A stretch of 19,909 nucleotides of DNA from Verrucomicrobia bacterium UBA1263 (GCA_002308515.1 DBVN01000116.1:1-19909), one strand, 5' to 3'. Shown: positions 1 to 8,072, counted from the first letter of the stretch. Notes: generated by a model not told the origin, from the letters alone. Numbers and translations: made by a program.

Positions 1-120
1 CTGCTGGACGCGGTGGAGCGCGGTGCCAACCGCCGCCGTTATCCCCCGGAAGAACCCTTGCGCATTCGCAAACGCGTCCGGGAACTGTTCCCCGGCGCGG
101 ATCTGGACAAGAAAGATTAG
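1..120 (+). CDS. 3' end of an unrecognised gene (partial, truncated by window edge)
   Basis: Frame 1 is open from the first base to a TAG at 118-120, giving the last 39 residues of a protein that begins upstream. The tail is strongly charged (NRRRYPPEEPLRIRKRVREL, then FPGADLDKKD) with no domain I can name. It is clearly richer in G and C than the genes that follow, with third positions mostly G or C, which is what a real coding frame in a moderately GC-rich genome would show. It is probably co-directional with the HAD gene 105 bp downstream. The function cannot be assigned from 39 residues. Confidence 0.6.
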   Translation: MLDAVERGANRRRYPPEEPLRIRKRVRELFPGADLDKKD

Positions 121-206
121 TTTCTGTTCTCCGGCACGTTCTTAGGCTTGCAGGAGGAACAAGACTGAGTTATTGTTTGGTTCTTCGAGGAGCAGGGAGG
201 CTCTTC

Positions 207-272
207 ATGAAAGAAGGAAACCGATATGGAAACCCAACAGGCAGATTACAGACAAGTTTTGAGAAGTTTTGA
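207..272 (+). CDS. Possible 21-residue leader ORF overlapping the HAD start
   Basis: ATG at 207 lies 6 nt after a strong Shine-Dalgarno-like GGGAGG (195-200) and encodes MKEGNRYGNPTGRLQTSFEKF before a TGA at 272. It overlaps the first 47 bases of the HAD gene in another frame. The HAD gene has its own weaker site (GAAGGA, 212-217), which lies inside this ORF. Translation of the short ORF could therefore affect HAD initiation, but the overlap may be fortuitous. The peptide resembles nothing I know. Confidence 0.2.
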   Translation: MKEGNRYGNPTGRLQTSFEKF

Positions 273-1125
273 ACCGCAGACGGAGTTTTTCGTGGGTGTG
301 GATTCAGACGGTTGTGTATTTGACAGCATGGAGGTGAAGCACAAAGAGTGTTTCTGCCCGATGTTTATCAAAGCACTTAAACTTCAGTCTGTCAGCAAGT
401 TTGCCAGAGAAGTCTGGGAGTTTGTGAACCTCTATTCCCAAACCAGAGGGAGCAATCGTTTCCTGGCGGTGACACGCGCCCTTAAACTGCTGGGACAGAG
501 ACCGGAAGTCATCAAGCGCAAATGCCATCTGCCCTCGACCGAAGCTCTGGAGGAATGGGCTGCCCGGACGAATCCTTTGACACCGGCGGCCTTGGTGGCG
601 GAGTTTGAGCGCACGAAGAATCCCGATTTCCAGCCGTTCATGGACTGGTCTGTGGATGTGAACCGCGCCGTGAAGGAGATCATGAAAGGCGTTCCCTTAT
701 TCCCTTATGTGAAAGAGAGTTTGGATGTCGCGCGCGTCAAGGCGGATGTTTTCATCGTCTCCCAGACTCCGACAGAAGCCCTGAAACGGGAATGGACAGA
801 AAACCAGATCTATCAGTATGTCCGTTATGCCGCGGGACAGGAAGTCGGCAAGAAAAGCGAACAGATCCGCTGCATCACGGAAGGCCGGTACGCGCCCGAA
901 AAAATGCTGATGGTGGGGGATTCTCCCGGCGATCTGAAAGCCATCAAAGCCAACAACGGATTGTTTTTCCCAATCGTTCCGGGACGCGAGGACGAATACT
1001 GGAAGAAACTGGCGGAAGAGGGGCTGGAACGCTTTTTCAATGGAACTTACAAGGGCGCTTATGAAGACGCACTGCTGAAAGAGTTCGCGAACTGTCTGCC
1101 GTCGGATCCGCCCTGGAAACAGTAA
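226..1125 (+). CDS. HAD-superfamily hydrolase
   Basis: A 299-residue cytoplasmic haloacid dehalogenase-like phosphohydrolase. All four HAD motifs are visible. Motif I is VDSDGCVFDS with nucleophile Asp26 and acid/base Asp28; motif II is the Ser in FIVSQTP (Ser179); motif III is a Lys around KK209-210; motif IV is GDSPGD with Asp232 and Asp236. The insert between motifs I and II is about 150 residues, a large mostly helical C1-type cap, so the substrate is probably a small phosphorylated metabolite rather than a protein. The length exceeds the usual phosphoglycolate-phosphatase size (about 220-230 aa) because of this cap. The ATG at 226 has GAAGGA 8 nt upstream. The exact substrate cannot be read from sequence. 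The gene stands alone, with an 85-bp gap to the MFS gene. Confidence 0.85.
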   Translation: METQQADYRQVLRSFEPQTEFFVGVDSDGCVFDSMEVKHKECFCPMFIKALKLQSVSKFAREVWEFVNLYSQTRGSNRFLAVTRALKLLGQRPEVIKRKCHLPSTEALEEWAARTNPLTPAALVAEFERTKNPDFQPFMDWSVDVNRAVKEIMKGVPLFPYVKESLDVARVKADVFIVSQTPTEALKREWTENQIYQYVRYAAGQEVGKKSEQIRCITEGRYAPEKMLMVGDSPGDLKAIKANNGLFFPIVPGREDEYWKKLAEEGLERFFNGTYKGAYEDALLKEFANCLPSDPPWKQ

Positions 1126-1134
1126 CCATCTCGA

Positions 1135-1157
1135 TCTCTCCCTTTTCCACGGAGAGA
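1135..1157 (+). terminator. Weak hairpin after the HAD gene
   Basis: TCTCTCC (1135-1141) pairs with GGAGAGA (1151-1157) across a 9-nt loop, just after the HAD stop codon at 1125. No uninterrupted T-run follows, so it may be a weak or Rho-assisted terminator, or only an RNA 3'-end stabiliser. Confidence 0.3.
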
Positions 1158-1210
1158 GACAATGGAAAATCTTACTTTCTATTCGATCACTTTTATTCTT
1201 CTGTTATTAG

Positions 1211-2425
1211 ATGAATTCAGAAGCTAAACTTTGGACTCCCAATTATATCCTTTTTTGCGTGGCATCGTTGATCATGTTCTTCGCTTTTTATTCAACGGTT
1301 TCCACGCTGCCGATCTATCTGGATGATTATCTTCACGCGGATAAGAGCCAGATCGGTTTGATCCTGTCTTCCTACGCGCTTGCGGCTGTGTTGTTAAGGC
1401 CGTTCTGCGGATACGCTTTGGATTCCTGGGGCAGAAAGAATGTTTTCATGTCGGGGTTCCTGGTTTTCTCCTGCATCTTCGGGATGTACGCGCTGTCCTC
1501 TATTCCCTGGATGAATGGAAAAACGCTGCTGGGATTCTCTTTGCCCTTACTGACAATAGGCATTGTTCGTTTTATGCATGGGCTTTCCTGGGCTTTTGTC
1601 AGTAGCGGCAATCAGACTATCTCGGTGGATATCGTTCCGCCATCACGCCGCGGGGAAGGAATCGCCTATTTCGGCATGGCCGCCAATCTTTCCATGGCGG
1701 TGGGGCCGGCTCTGGGACTGGGTTTGATTAATTTTGCCGGCAGTACCTATCTTTTCATAACAACAATGATCCTGAGTCTTGTGAGCTTTATCTCTTTGTG
1801 TTTCATGAAATTTCCTGCCTATCGCCCTCAGCGGACGCGGATCAATCTAAAAGCGATGGTGGAAAAAACAAGCATCCCGTTTTCCATCGTGTGCGCGATC
1901 TTTTGTTTTTCCAACAGCTGTTATATGACCTATATGCCGATCTACAGCAAAGAGATAGAAGGAGCGAATCCGGCTGTTTTCTTTTTTGTATATTCCGCCG
2001 GGATGATCGGGACACGGTTCTTTTCCGGGCGGATCTTTGACCGGATCGGGCCTATGGTTCCTGTTGGGATTGGTTTTCCGATGATGATCGCGGGCAGTTT
2101 ACTTTTATGGGCAGGGCATAGTTGCTTTGTTTTTTATCTGGCGGCGTTGTTGCTGGGGATCGGCAGCGGGATGGCGTTTCCCAGTTTTGTTGCCTGTATC
2201 AATAATATGGTCAAACCGACACGGCGTGGTGCCGCTAACGCGACCTTTTCTTCCGCGATCGATATCGGGATCGCCAGCGGGATCATTTCCTTTGGGTTCA
2301 TATCCGATTGGACGGGATTGAGATTTATATATTTTTTGGCTTCCGGACTGTATGTCATTGCTTTCTTGTTTTATCTGCTAATGGCTCATCATCATTATCA
2401 GAGGAACAAAATTCAGGGAGTTTGA
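1211..2425 (+). CDS. Major facilitator superfamily transporter
   Basis: A 404-residue integral inner-membrane protein with about 12 hydrophobic segments in two halves split by a basic cytoplasmic loop (YRPQRTRINLKAMVEK). The loop after TM2 carries the MFS motif A variant GYALDSWGRK, and an equivalent GRIFDRIG sits in the second half. The length is typical for 12-TM MFS drug/metabolite exporters. The substrate cannot be inferred; a multidrug or sugar-efflux-like role is plausible. The ATG at 1211 has no convincing Shine-Dalgarno, but it is the natural N-terminus because the first hydrophobic segment begins soon after. It is followed by a 152-bp gap, so it is probably not cotranscribed with the next three genes. 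Confidence 0.88.
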   Translation: MNSEAKLWTPNYILFCVASLIMFFAFYSTVSTLPIYLDDYLHADKSQIGLILSSYALAAVLLRPFCGYALDSWGRKNVFMSGFLVFSCIFGMYALSSIPWMNGKTLLGFSLPLLTIGIVRFMHGLSWAFVSSGNQTISVDIVPPSRRGEGIAYFGMAANLSMAVGPALGLGLINFAGSTYLFITTMILSLVSFISLCFMKFPAYRPQRTRINLKAMVEKTSIPFSIVCAIFCFSNSCYMTYMPIYSKEIEGANPAVFFFVYSAGMIGTRFFSGRIFDRIGPMVPVGIGFPMMIAGSLLLWAGHSCFVFYLAALLLGIGSGMAFPSFVACINNMVKPTRRGAANATFSSAIDIGIASGIISFGFISDWTGLRFIYFLASGLYVIAFLFYLLMAHHHYQRNKIQGV

Positions 2426-2539
2426 TATATAAAAATTCTTTGAACGGGAATGTGTTGCGTGGATTTTTAAACAGGATTTTCAATATCTGCCGGGAAAAAG
2501 AATTGCAAGGAAGTACAAGTCGTTAGAAAATAGAGGCGG

Positions 2540-2555
2540 AACGGTTTTGACCGTT
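2540..2555 (+). other. 6-bp hairpin upstream of the acylphosphatase gene
   Basis: AACGGT (2540-2545) and ACCGTT (2550-2555) form a perfect stem with a TTTG loop, 22 nt before the ATG at 2578. It would bury an alternative in-frame TTG start (2554), which supports the ATG. It could be a weak terminator of the MFS transcript or a 5'-leader element. Confidence 0.35.
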
Positions 2556-2577
2556 GGCCTGTGAAGAATATCGTTCG

Positions 2578-2880
2578 ATGAACCGTAAAGAACTGAGAAT
2601 TATCTATATAGGTAGTGTTCAAGGTGTCGGTTTCCGCTGGACTGTGAAAAGACTGTCCTGCGGATATGAAGTTGTTGGGACGATACGAAATCTCCCGGAT
2701 GGGACCGTTGAACTTGTGGTTCAAGGTAAACAATCTGAATTGGAGGAATTTGCACAGGCAATAAGAGATTCAGGACTGGGACCCCATATACGGGACGAAC
2801 AGATCAGCTGGTCTCCGATTCCGCGATCTTCGGAGGAAGGTTGGCATGAAAAGTGCTATAAGACCTTCGAGATTGTCTGA
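2578..2880 (+). CDS. acyP: Acylphosphatase
   Basis: Small cytoplasmic hydrolase of carboxyl-phosphate bonds (acyl phosphates such as carbamoyl or 1,3-bisphosphoglycerate). From the ATG at 2578 it is 100 residues, the normal family size. The signature GSVQGVGFRWTV (residues 12-23) carries the phosphate-binding Arg20, and GTIRNLPDGTVEL carries the catalytic Asn38; both align with the known acylphosphatase active site. An in-frame TTG at 2554 would add eight residues (MACEEYRS), but it sits inside a small hairpin and adds nothing conserved, so the ATG is preferred. It is followed after 9 nt by the phosphoesterase gene and is likely cotranscribed with it and the GT9 gene. Confidence 0.88.
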   Translation: MNRKELRIIYIGSVQGVGFRWTVKRLSCGYEVVGTIRNLPDGTVELVVQGKQSELEEFAQAIRDSGLGPHIRDEQISWSPIPRSSEEGWHEKCYKTFEIV

Positions 2881-2889
2881 TTACTGGAA

Positions 2890-3612
2890 ATGAAGTACGC
2901 AATTATAGCTGACATTCACGGAAATTTAGAAGCCCTTCAAGCTGTCCTGAAAGATGCCAAAGAGCAGGCTGTCACTCACTATGCCTGTCTGGGAGACGTG
3001 GTTGGATACGGAGCCAATCCCAAGGAATGTCTGGACATCGTTCGTGAGATGAAGATCCCTACGATAAAAGGGAATCACGATGAATATTGTTCTTCCGGCA
3101 AAGACCCTGAAGGTTTTAATGAATACGCTCGCGAGGCTATTCTCTGGACCCGTGCCCAGATGACCGAGGACGATCTCAAGTGGCTCAAGGACTTGAAGTA
3201 TATCCGCATCATGGCCAATTTCACACTGGTGCATTCGACTTTGGACGGTCCAAACCACTGGGGATATATTTTTGACAAACTGGAGGCTGCGGCCAGTTTC
3301 CCTTATCAGCAGACACCTCTTTGTTTCTTTGGGCATACACATGTACCTCTGGCCTTTATCAGAGATACGGCGGTGCGCGGCGGAACTTATTCCAAGTTCA
3401 AGATCGAAGCCGGCAGAAAGTATCTGATCAATGTGGGCAGCGTAGGGCAGTCCCGTGATGGCGTGGCTAAGGCGACTTATTTGACTTACGATATAAACTC
3501 CGGACAAATTGAACTGCGCCGCCTGGATTATGATATGGACACGGCGATGGATAAGATTCGGAAAGCCGGTCTGCCGGAGCGTTTGGCGACTCGTCTGGCG
3601 GAGGGACATTAA
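2890..3612 (+). CDS. Calcineurin-like metallophosphoesterase (YfcE/MJ0936-like)
   Basis: A 240-residue cytoplasmic metal-dependent phosphodiesterase or phosphatase. The complete metallophosphoesterase motif set is present: DIHGN (Asp8, His10), GDVVGYG (Asp36), GNHDEY (Asn62, His63), His115 in LVHST, and GHTHVP (His149, His151). The later GSVGQSRDG is typical of the MPE_2/YfcE branch, which is often annotated as a predicted phosphodiesterase acting on small substrates. No signal peptide or membrane segment is present. The start is an ATG 9 nt after the acylphosphatase stop, and the stop is 2 nt before the GT9 start, so the three genes are tightly packed. The physiological substrate is unknown. 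Confidence 0.88.
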   Translation: MKYAIIADIHGNLEALQAVLKDAKEQAVTHYACLGDVVGYGANPKECLDIVREMKIPTIKGNHDEYCSSGKDPEGFNEYAREAILWTRAQMTEDDLKWLKDLKYIRIMANFTLVHSTLDGPNHWGYIFDKLEAAASFPYQQTPLCFFGHTHVPLAFIRDTAVRGGTYSKFKIEAGRKYLINVGSVGQSRDGVAKATYLTYDINSGQIELRRLDYDMDTAMDKIRKAGLPERLATRLAEGH

Positions 3613-3614
3613 GT

Positions 3615-4688
3615 GTGGAAGCTGTTGGCGATCACGCGTCAAAGCTCAAGGTCTTAATTTGCAAGCCCAGTTCTCTGGGCGATATCATTCATGCTCTGCC
3701 GGTGCTGAGGCGGCTCAAAGCCTGTTGGCCGGATTCTTTTGTTTATTGGTGGGTCGCGACCGGTTTCGCGGGATTACTGAAGGAGGATCCGCAGCTGGAT
3801 GGGATTTTTCTTTTTGACAAAAAATCTCTGGTACGGCTCCGGGATCTTCCTAAAAATATTTCTTTTGTTTCCCGGATCCGGAAGATGCGTTTCGATTACA
3901 TCCTGGATCTTCAGGGACTGCTGCGAAGCGCGATTTTTTCCCGGTTGTGTAAGGGCAAGCGAACGATTGGTGTGAAAGACTGGAGGGAAGGCGCACCGCT
4001 TTTTTATGACAAATCCATTCCCCGGCCCGGCAGAGATGCTCACGCCGTAGATTGGTATTTGGAATGTCTGAAGGCCATCATTCCGGAGCCTCTATTCACA
4101 GACGCGGCCTCCAGAGTATCCGAATGGCTGCCGGTGAATCCCACCGCGGCGGCATCCGCTTCCGGCATTACCGGTTATGACTCAGGCGCAGATCGGCCTC
4201 GTTATGTTATTTTTCACCCTTGCACCCGCTGGCAGAGCAAACACTGGCCGTTGGATTCTTTTATCAAATGCGCCAGGGAAGTGCTTGCCCGCAGAAAGGA
4301 TGTCATCCTTTGGATCACAGGTTCCAAAGAGGAATCGTCCATTGGTCAGCAGATCGTGGATCAAACAGACTCATCCCGTGTGAAAAATTATTGCGGAGCG
4401 TTTTCTCTGCCGGAAATGATAGAAGCGATCCGATTATCTGATGTGATGCTGACCAATGATACCGGCCCCATGCACATCGCGGCCGCGCTGAAAAAGCCGT
4501 TATTGGCCTTATTTGGTCCGACCAGCCCTCTGCGGACAGGACCTTACGGCATGTCGGATTCCGTGTTGACCGCCCGGAGACCCTGTATGCCGTGCTTCAA
4601 AACACGCTGCCCCTACGGAAAGATCGCCCTGTGTATGCAGGATATTTCTGTAGAACTTGTTGTAGAGGGAATTCTTAAACGCATTTGA
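3615..4688 (+). CDS. Glycosyltransferase family 9 (LPS heptosyltransferase-like)
   Basis: A 357-residue GT-B glycosyltransferase resembling WaaF/WaaC ADP-heptose:LPS heptosyltransferases. The N-terminal domain starts KVLICKPSSLGDIIHALPVL (12-31), the acceptor-side signature. The C-terminal nucleotide-sugar domain has IFHPCTRWQSKHWP (199-212), TNDTGPMHIAAAL (280-292) and ALFGPTSPLRTGP (298-310). A Cys-rich tail (Cys324, 327, 332, 340) matches the C-terminal PC-x-C-x-R-CP-x-G pattern of WaaF-like enzymes. It probably acts at the cytoplasmic face of the inner membrane in core oligosaccharide synthesis, implying a Gram-negative envelope. It starts at GTG 3615, 2 nt after the phosphoesterase stop, with GGAGGG ahead. 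The exact sugar and acceptor are unknown. Confidence 0.87.
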   Translation: MEAVGDHASKLKVLICKPSSLGDIIHALPVLRRLKACWPDSFVYWWVATGFAGLLKEDPQLDGIFLFDKKSLVRLRDLPKNISFVSRIRKMRFDYILDLQGLLRSAIFSRLCKGKRTIGVKDWREGAPLFYDKSIPRPGRDAHAVDWYLECLKAIIPEPLFTDAASRVSEWLPVNPTAAASASGITGYDSGADRPRYVIFHPCTRWQSKHWPLDSFIKCAREVLARRKDVILWITGSKEESSIGQQIVDQTDSSRVKNYCGAFSLPEMIEAIRLSDVMLTNDTGPMHIAAALKKPLLALFGPTSPLRTGPYGMSDSVLTARRPCMPCFKTRCPYGKIALCMQDISVELVVEGILKRI

Positions 4689-4715
4689 CCCAAAATCTTG
4701 ATAGAGATTTTGGGT
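4688..4715. terminator. Hairpin between convergent genes (likely bidirectional terminator)
   Basis: ACCCAAAATCT (4688-4698) and AGATTTTGGGT (4705-4715) form a perfect 11-bp stem with a 6-nt loop. It fills the whole 26-bp gap between the stop codons of the plus-strand GT9 gene and minus-strand accC. Neither side has a good T-run beyond the stem, though the A4/T4 in the stem give each transcript U-rich pairing. Its placement argues for a shared 3'-end structure. Confidence 0.7.
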
Positions 4716-6070
4716 TAATTTGAACTTTCCTTGAGCAGCTTCTCAACAAAATTAGTTGTATAGTTTCCTCTGAGGAATTGTTGATTACTGAGGATCGATT
4801 GCTGGAAATTGGCTGTTGTTTTGACATCCGAGATCATCAGCTCACTCAGCGCGCGCGACATTCTGCTGATGGCATCCGGGCGGTCTTTGCCCCAGACGAT
4901 CAGTTTGCCCAGCATGGAATCGTAATAAGGAGGGATGTTGTAGCCGGCGTAAATGTGACTGTCAAAACGCACACCGCGACCGCCGGGAGTATAAAGCATT
5001 TTGATCGTTCCGGGATGCGGACGGAAATTGTTTTGAGGGTCTTCCGCGTTGATCCGGCATTCGATGGCATGGCCTTCGGATTGGACGCTCTTGAAACTTA
5101 AAGGATTGTCCGCCGCGATGGATATCTGCTCGCGGACGATGTCTATTCCGGTGACTTCTTCCGTAATGGGATGCTCCACCTGGATGCGCTTGTTCATCTC
5201 CAGAAAGTAGAAATTCCCTTTCTCGTCCACGATGAATTCGACCGTGCCGGCATTGGTATAGTTGGCCGCTTTGGCAATGGCGATGGCCGCGCGGCTCATC
5301 TTCTTGCGCAGATCTTTGAAGCGGTTATCTATCAGGGGAGAAGGGGTCTCTTCCAAAAGTTTCTGATTTCTGCGCTGGATAGAGCAGTCTCTCTCGCCCA
5401 GATGAACGACATTTCCCTTGTTATCGGCCAGTATCTGGAATTCGACATGGTGAGAGACCTCAATGAATTTTTCGATATAAACGCCGCTGTTCCCGAAAGC
5501 TTTTTCCGCCTCTGTCTTGGCGGCGTAGAAATTATTGACCAGAGAAATATCATTATGGGCAATGCGCATTCCGCATCCGCCTCCTCCGGCTACGGCCTTG
5601 ATCAGAACCGGGTATCCGATCTTATGCGCGATATCCAGAGCATCCTCGCGATTATCTACGATCCCATCTGATCCCGGAGGGATAGGAACACCGGCCTTCT
5701 TGGCCAGAAGGCGGCTGAGCGCTTTATCTTCCAGGGCGTTCATGGCATCCGAACTGGGGCCAATGAACTTGATATTGCAGTTTTCACAGACATCCGCGAA
5801 GTGAGCGTTTTCTGAAAGAAGTCCGTATCCCGGATGGATAGCGTCCACGTCTGTGATTTCCGCGGCGCTGATGATGCGGTCGATCCGGAGATAGCTGTCG
5901 GATACCGGTGCTTTGCCGATACAGATAGCCTCATCGGCCAGCTGGACATGCATGGAATTGGCATCCGCTTCGGAGTAAACGGCTACCGTGCGGATATTCA
6001 TCTCCTTGCAGGTGCGAATGATACGCACCGCAATTTCTCCACGATTCGCGATAAGGATTTTTTCAAACAT
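4715..6070 (-). CDS. accC: Acetyl-CoA carboxylase, biotin carboxylase subunit
   Basis: ATP-dependent biotin carboxylase that carboxylates the biotin on AccB in the first step of fatty-acid synthesis. At 451 aa it has the standard length. The N-terminal domain begins MFEKILIANRGEIAVRII. Expected ATP-grasp residues are visible: Lys116 and Lys158, GGGG at 162-165, HHVEFQ (His208, Glu210), EMNKRIQVEHP (Glu291, Asn293, Arg295, Glu299), and Arg339 in AIECRINAED corresponding to the catalytic Arg338 of E. coli AccC. The odd point is Cys166 (codon TGC) where the glycine-rich loop normally has Arg or Lys (GGGGxGMR). It is the last gene of the aroQ-accB-accC run, 49 nt after accB, and ends at the shared hairpin. 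No clear Shine-Dalgarno precedes the ATG. Confidence 0.97.
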   Translation of the reverse strand: MFEKILIANRGEIAVRIIRTCKEMNIRTVAVYSEADANSMHVQLADEAICIGKAPVSDSYLRIDRIISAAEITDVDAIHPGYGLLSENAHFADVCENCNIKFIGPSSDAMNALEDKALSRLLAKKAGVPIPPGSDGIVDNREDALDIAHKIGYPVLIKAVAGGGGCGMRIAHNDISLVNNFYAAKTEAEKAFGNSGVYIEKFIEVSHHVEFQILADNKGNVVHLGERDCSIQRRNQKLLEETPSPLIDNRFKDLRKKMSRAAIAIAKAANYTNAGTVEFIVDEKGNFYFLEMNKRIQVEHPITEEVTGIDIVREQISIAADNPLSFKSVQSEGHAIECRINAEDPQNNFRPHPGTIKMLYTPGGRGVRFDSHIYAGYNIPPYYDSMLGKLIVWGKDRPDAISRMSRALSELMISDVKTTANFQQSILSNQQFLRGNYTTNFVEKLLKESSN

Positions 6071-6119
6071 AAGAACCAGCTATTTGACTTTAAGACCGGT
6101 CATCATCAAATGGCTGAAA

Positions 6120-6578
6120 TCAATTAGGTTTGATCCTGAAAAGAGTTTGGCCGAATTCAACCGGTTTGCCATTAGTTGCCGCCACTTCCACGACAGTGCC
6201 TCGCACTTCGGCTTTGATTTCATTCATCACCTTCATTGCCTCAACGATGCACACGACTGTATCCGGGTTGACTTGCGAGCCTCTCTCAACATAAGGAGCG
6301 GATTCAGGAGACGGAGAAAGATAAAAAGTACCTACCATCGGAGCCTTTATATCAACCAATACAGGATCTTTGGAAGGAGCCGCGCTGCCTGTTTCCGCGA
6401 CAGGAGTATGAGATTTTTGCGGACGGGATGCAGGCATCTTTTCCACGGAAGTCTCATCTTCTGTTCCATTTATCGAGCGTTTGAGTTTAATTTTGAAGCC
6501 TTCTTTCTCTAACTCGAACTCCGAGAGGGAATTCAGCTTCATCAAATCAATTATGGACTTAATGTCTTTAATATCCAA
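6120..6578 (-). CDS. accB: Acetyl-CoA carboxylase biotin carboxyl carrier protein
   Basis: A 152-residue carrier subunit that shuttles carboxyl-biotin between AccC and the carboxyltransferase. It has a short N-terminal helical segment (MDIKDIKSIIDLMKLNSLSE), a Pro/Ala/Ser/Thr-rich linker (about 44-72), and a C-terminal biotinyl domain from VDIKAPMVGTFY. The domain contains EAMKVMNEI, where Lys116 is the biotinylation site, and ends EFGQTLFRIKPN. The first in-frame ATG encodes Met13, inside the conserved helix, so the start is most likely TTG at 6578. An AGGG lies 10 nt upstream, preceded by three in-frame ATT codons that are less likely alternatives. Neighbours are aroQ upstream (46 nt) and accC downstream (49 nt), an operon order common in bacteria. 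Confidence 0.95.
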   Translation of the reverse strand: MDIKDIKSIIDLMKLNSLSEFELEKEGFKIKLKRSINGTEDETSVEKMPASRPQKSHTPVAETGSAAPSKDPVLVDIKAPMVGTFYLSPSPESAPYVERGSQVNPDTVVCIVEAMKVMNEIKAEVRGTVVEVAATNGKPVEFGQTLFRIKPN

Positions 6579-6624
6579 AATAATAATGCCCTGGCAATTG
6601 TTTGTTGCCGCAGGGGCAAACTGA

Positions 6625-7059
6625 TTATTTTTTCTTAAAATTCGCTATAGCATCTAATGCTAATGAGTAGCTTTCTGCACCAAAACCACATATCACCCCA
6701 ATACATACGGGAGATAAGTAGGATTTGTGTCTAAAATCCTCTCTCGAAAAAACATTCGACAGATGGATCTCCACAGTAGGAATGCCGGTTCCCTTGATCG
6801 CGTCACGTATCGCGACACTCGTATGGGTATAGGCACCCGCGTTCAGAACAATCGCATCAAATTGACCCAGAGCTTGTTGTATCCAATCAACCAATACGCC
6901 CTCATGATTGCTCTGCCGGAACTCTACCTCAATGCCAGACTGGGAAGCTTTTTTCTTCACTTTTTGCTCAATATCAGCTAACGAAAGCGTTCCATAGATG
7001 GAAGGCTCACGCACTCCCAGCATATTCAAATTCGGTCCATTCAGATAAAGCACCTTCAT
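6625..7059 (-). CDS. aroQ: Type II 3-dehydroquinate dehydratase
   Basis: A 144-residue enzyme of the shikimate pathway, converting 3-dehydroquinate to 3-dehydroshikimate; the family forms dodecamers. The full signature is present: LNGPNLNMLGVREPSIYG with catalytic Arg17 and Tyr22, SNHEG (50-54), NAGAYTHTSVAIRDA with the substrate-binding Asn73, and PTVEIHLSN with catalytic His99. The length is normal (about 145 aa). The ATG at 7059 is the natural start because the conserved beta strand KVLYLNGPN begins at residue 2. It is the first gene of the aroQ-accB-accC run. A 95-nt gap separates it from oppC, with only a weak 4-bp GNRA hairpin and no convincing promoter. Confidence 0.96.
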   Translation of the reverse strand: MKVLYLNGPNLNMLGVREPSIYGTLSLADIEQKVKKKASQSGIEVEFRQSNHEGVLVDWIQQALGQFDAIVLNAGAYTHTSVAIRDAIKGTGIPTVEIHLSNVFSREDFRHKSYLSPVCIGVICGFGAESYSLALDAIANFKKK

Positions 7060-7154
7060 GGCAACGTCATTCTACACCAGAGAATACCCAAAAGTCCACA
7101 AAAAACTGCGAAACTTCTTACGAAGAAATATGGAATCTATCTGATTGATTCCCT

Positions 7155-8072
7155 TTACTTTACGTTTCTGGGGTCAAGAGCGTCCCGGAGACCGTCTCCC
7201 AAAAAATTAAGGGAAAGCAGCACTGTGACCAGCAAACTGGTGGGGTAAAGGATTGTCCACCAGTAGATTTTGAGAGGATTGATCTGTCCCGCGCCACCGG
7301 CGATCAAAGAACCTAAACTGGCTTGCGGCGGTTGTACGCCGATGCCCAGATAGCTGAGGAAGGATTCATTCAGGATAATGGCCGGAACGGTCAATGCCAG
7401 ATACACGATAGCGACTCCCGCGATATTGGGAATAATATGACGGAGAATGATACGTAAGTGACTGGCTCCCAAAATTTTGCTTGCTTCCACAAAGGCCATT
7501 TCCCTCAAAGACAGTACCTGACCGCGGACAATGCGTGCCATGGTGAGCCAGGAGACCGCGCCTAAGCCGATGAAAAGGAAAAGCATCCGCACGATATGAC
7601 CGGAGTTTCCGTGAAGGAGGCCCGTTTCCGAGAACCATTGCTGGGTGATCCCTTCCAGGGAAGTCATCAGCGCGATGACAAATACAATGGAGGGAAGGGA
7701 ATAAAGAACATCCACAAATCGCATCATGATGGAGTCTATTTTTCCGCCGAGGTAACCCGCGGTGGCACCCCACAGGACTCCGATCACCAAACTCACCAAA
7801 GCACCCACAGAACCAACCAGAAATGAAATGCGTGTTCCGTACAGAGTGCGGGAAAAGAGATCCCGTCCGTGGTCATCCGTGCCAAACAGATGGGACAAGC
7901 TGGGCGCTGTATTGATGAATTCCGAGGTTTCATTGGGATCCACGACCGAAAAAAACGGATAAATCAATATAAAGGCCAGGAGTAAGATCAAATAGATCGC
8001 GCTGATAAATGCCAGACGGTTCTTTTTGAATCGTCTGAACGCGAGTCGGGATGGTGATAGGATACGGCTCAT
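7155..8072 (-). CDS. oppC: Oligopeptide/dipeptide-type ABC transporter permease (OppC/DppC-like)
   Basis: A 305-residue inner-membrane permease. It has an N-terminal cytoplasmic stretch with RRFKKNRLAF, a first TM (about 22-43), the periplasmic HLFGTDDHGRDLFSRTLYG signature (61-79) characteristic of OppC/DppC, five further TM segments, and the ATPase-contact (EAA-like) loop VEASKILGASHLRIILRHII (195-214). The C-terminus NFLGDGLRDALDPRNVK is also typical. Its ATG overlaps the oppB stop as ATGA, so the two are translationally coupled. No OppD/OppF ATPase or OppA binding protein is in the window, because aroQ follows. In several lineages Opp-type importers carry oligosaccharides rather than peptides, so the substrate is open. 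Confidence 0.93.
   Translation of the reverse strand: MSRILSPSRLAFRRFKKNRLAFISAIYLILLLAFILIYPFFSVVDPNETSEFINTAPSLSHLFGTDDHGRDLFSRTLYGTRISFLVGSVGALVSLVIGVLWGATAGYLGGKIDSIMMRFVDVLYSLPSIVFVIALMTSLEGITQQWFSETGLLHGNSGHIVRMLFLFIGLGAVSWLTMARIVRGQVLSLREMAFVEASKILGASHLRIILRHIIPNIAGVAIVYLALTVPAIILNESFLSYLGIGVQPPQASLGSLIAGGAGQINPLKIYWWTILYPTSLLVTVLLSLNFLGDGLRDALDPRNVK

Noticed and set aside
2926..3642. 238-residue open frame on the minus strand opposite the phosphoesterase
   Set aside because: It is antisense to a gene with a full metallophosphoesterase motif set and its translation shows no recognisable domain; it is a shadow frame.
7092..7135. Terminator or promoter between oppC and aroQ
   Set aside because: The only hairpin has a 4-bp stem with no adjacent T-run, and TAGAAT before aroQ lacks a -35 at any acceptable spacing.
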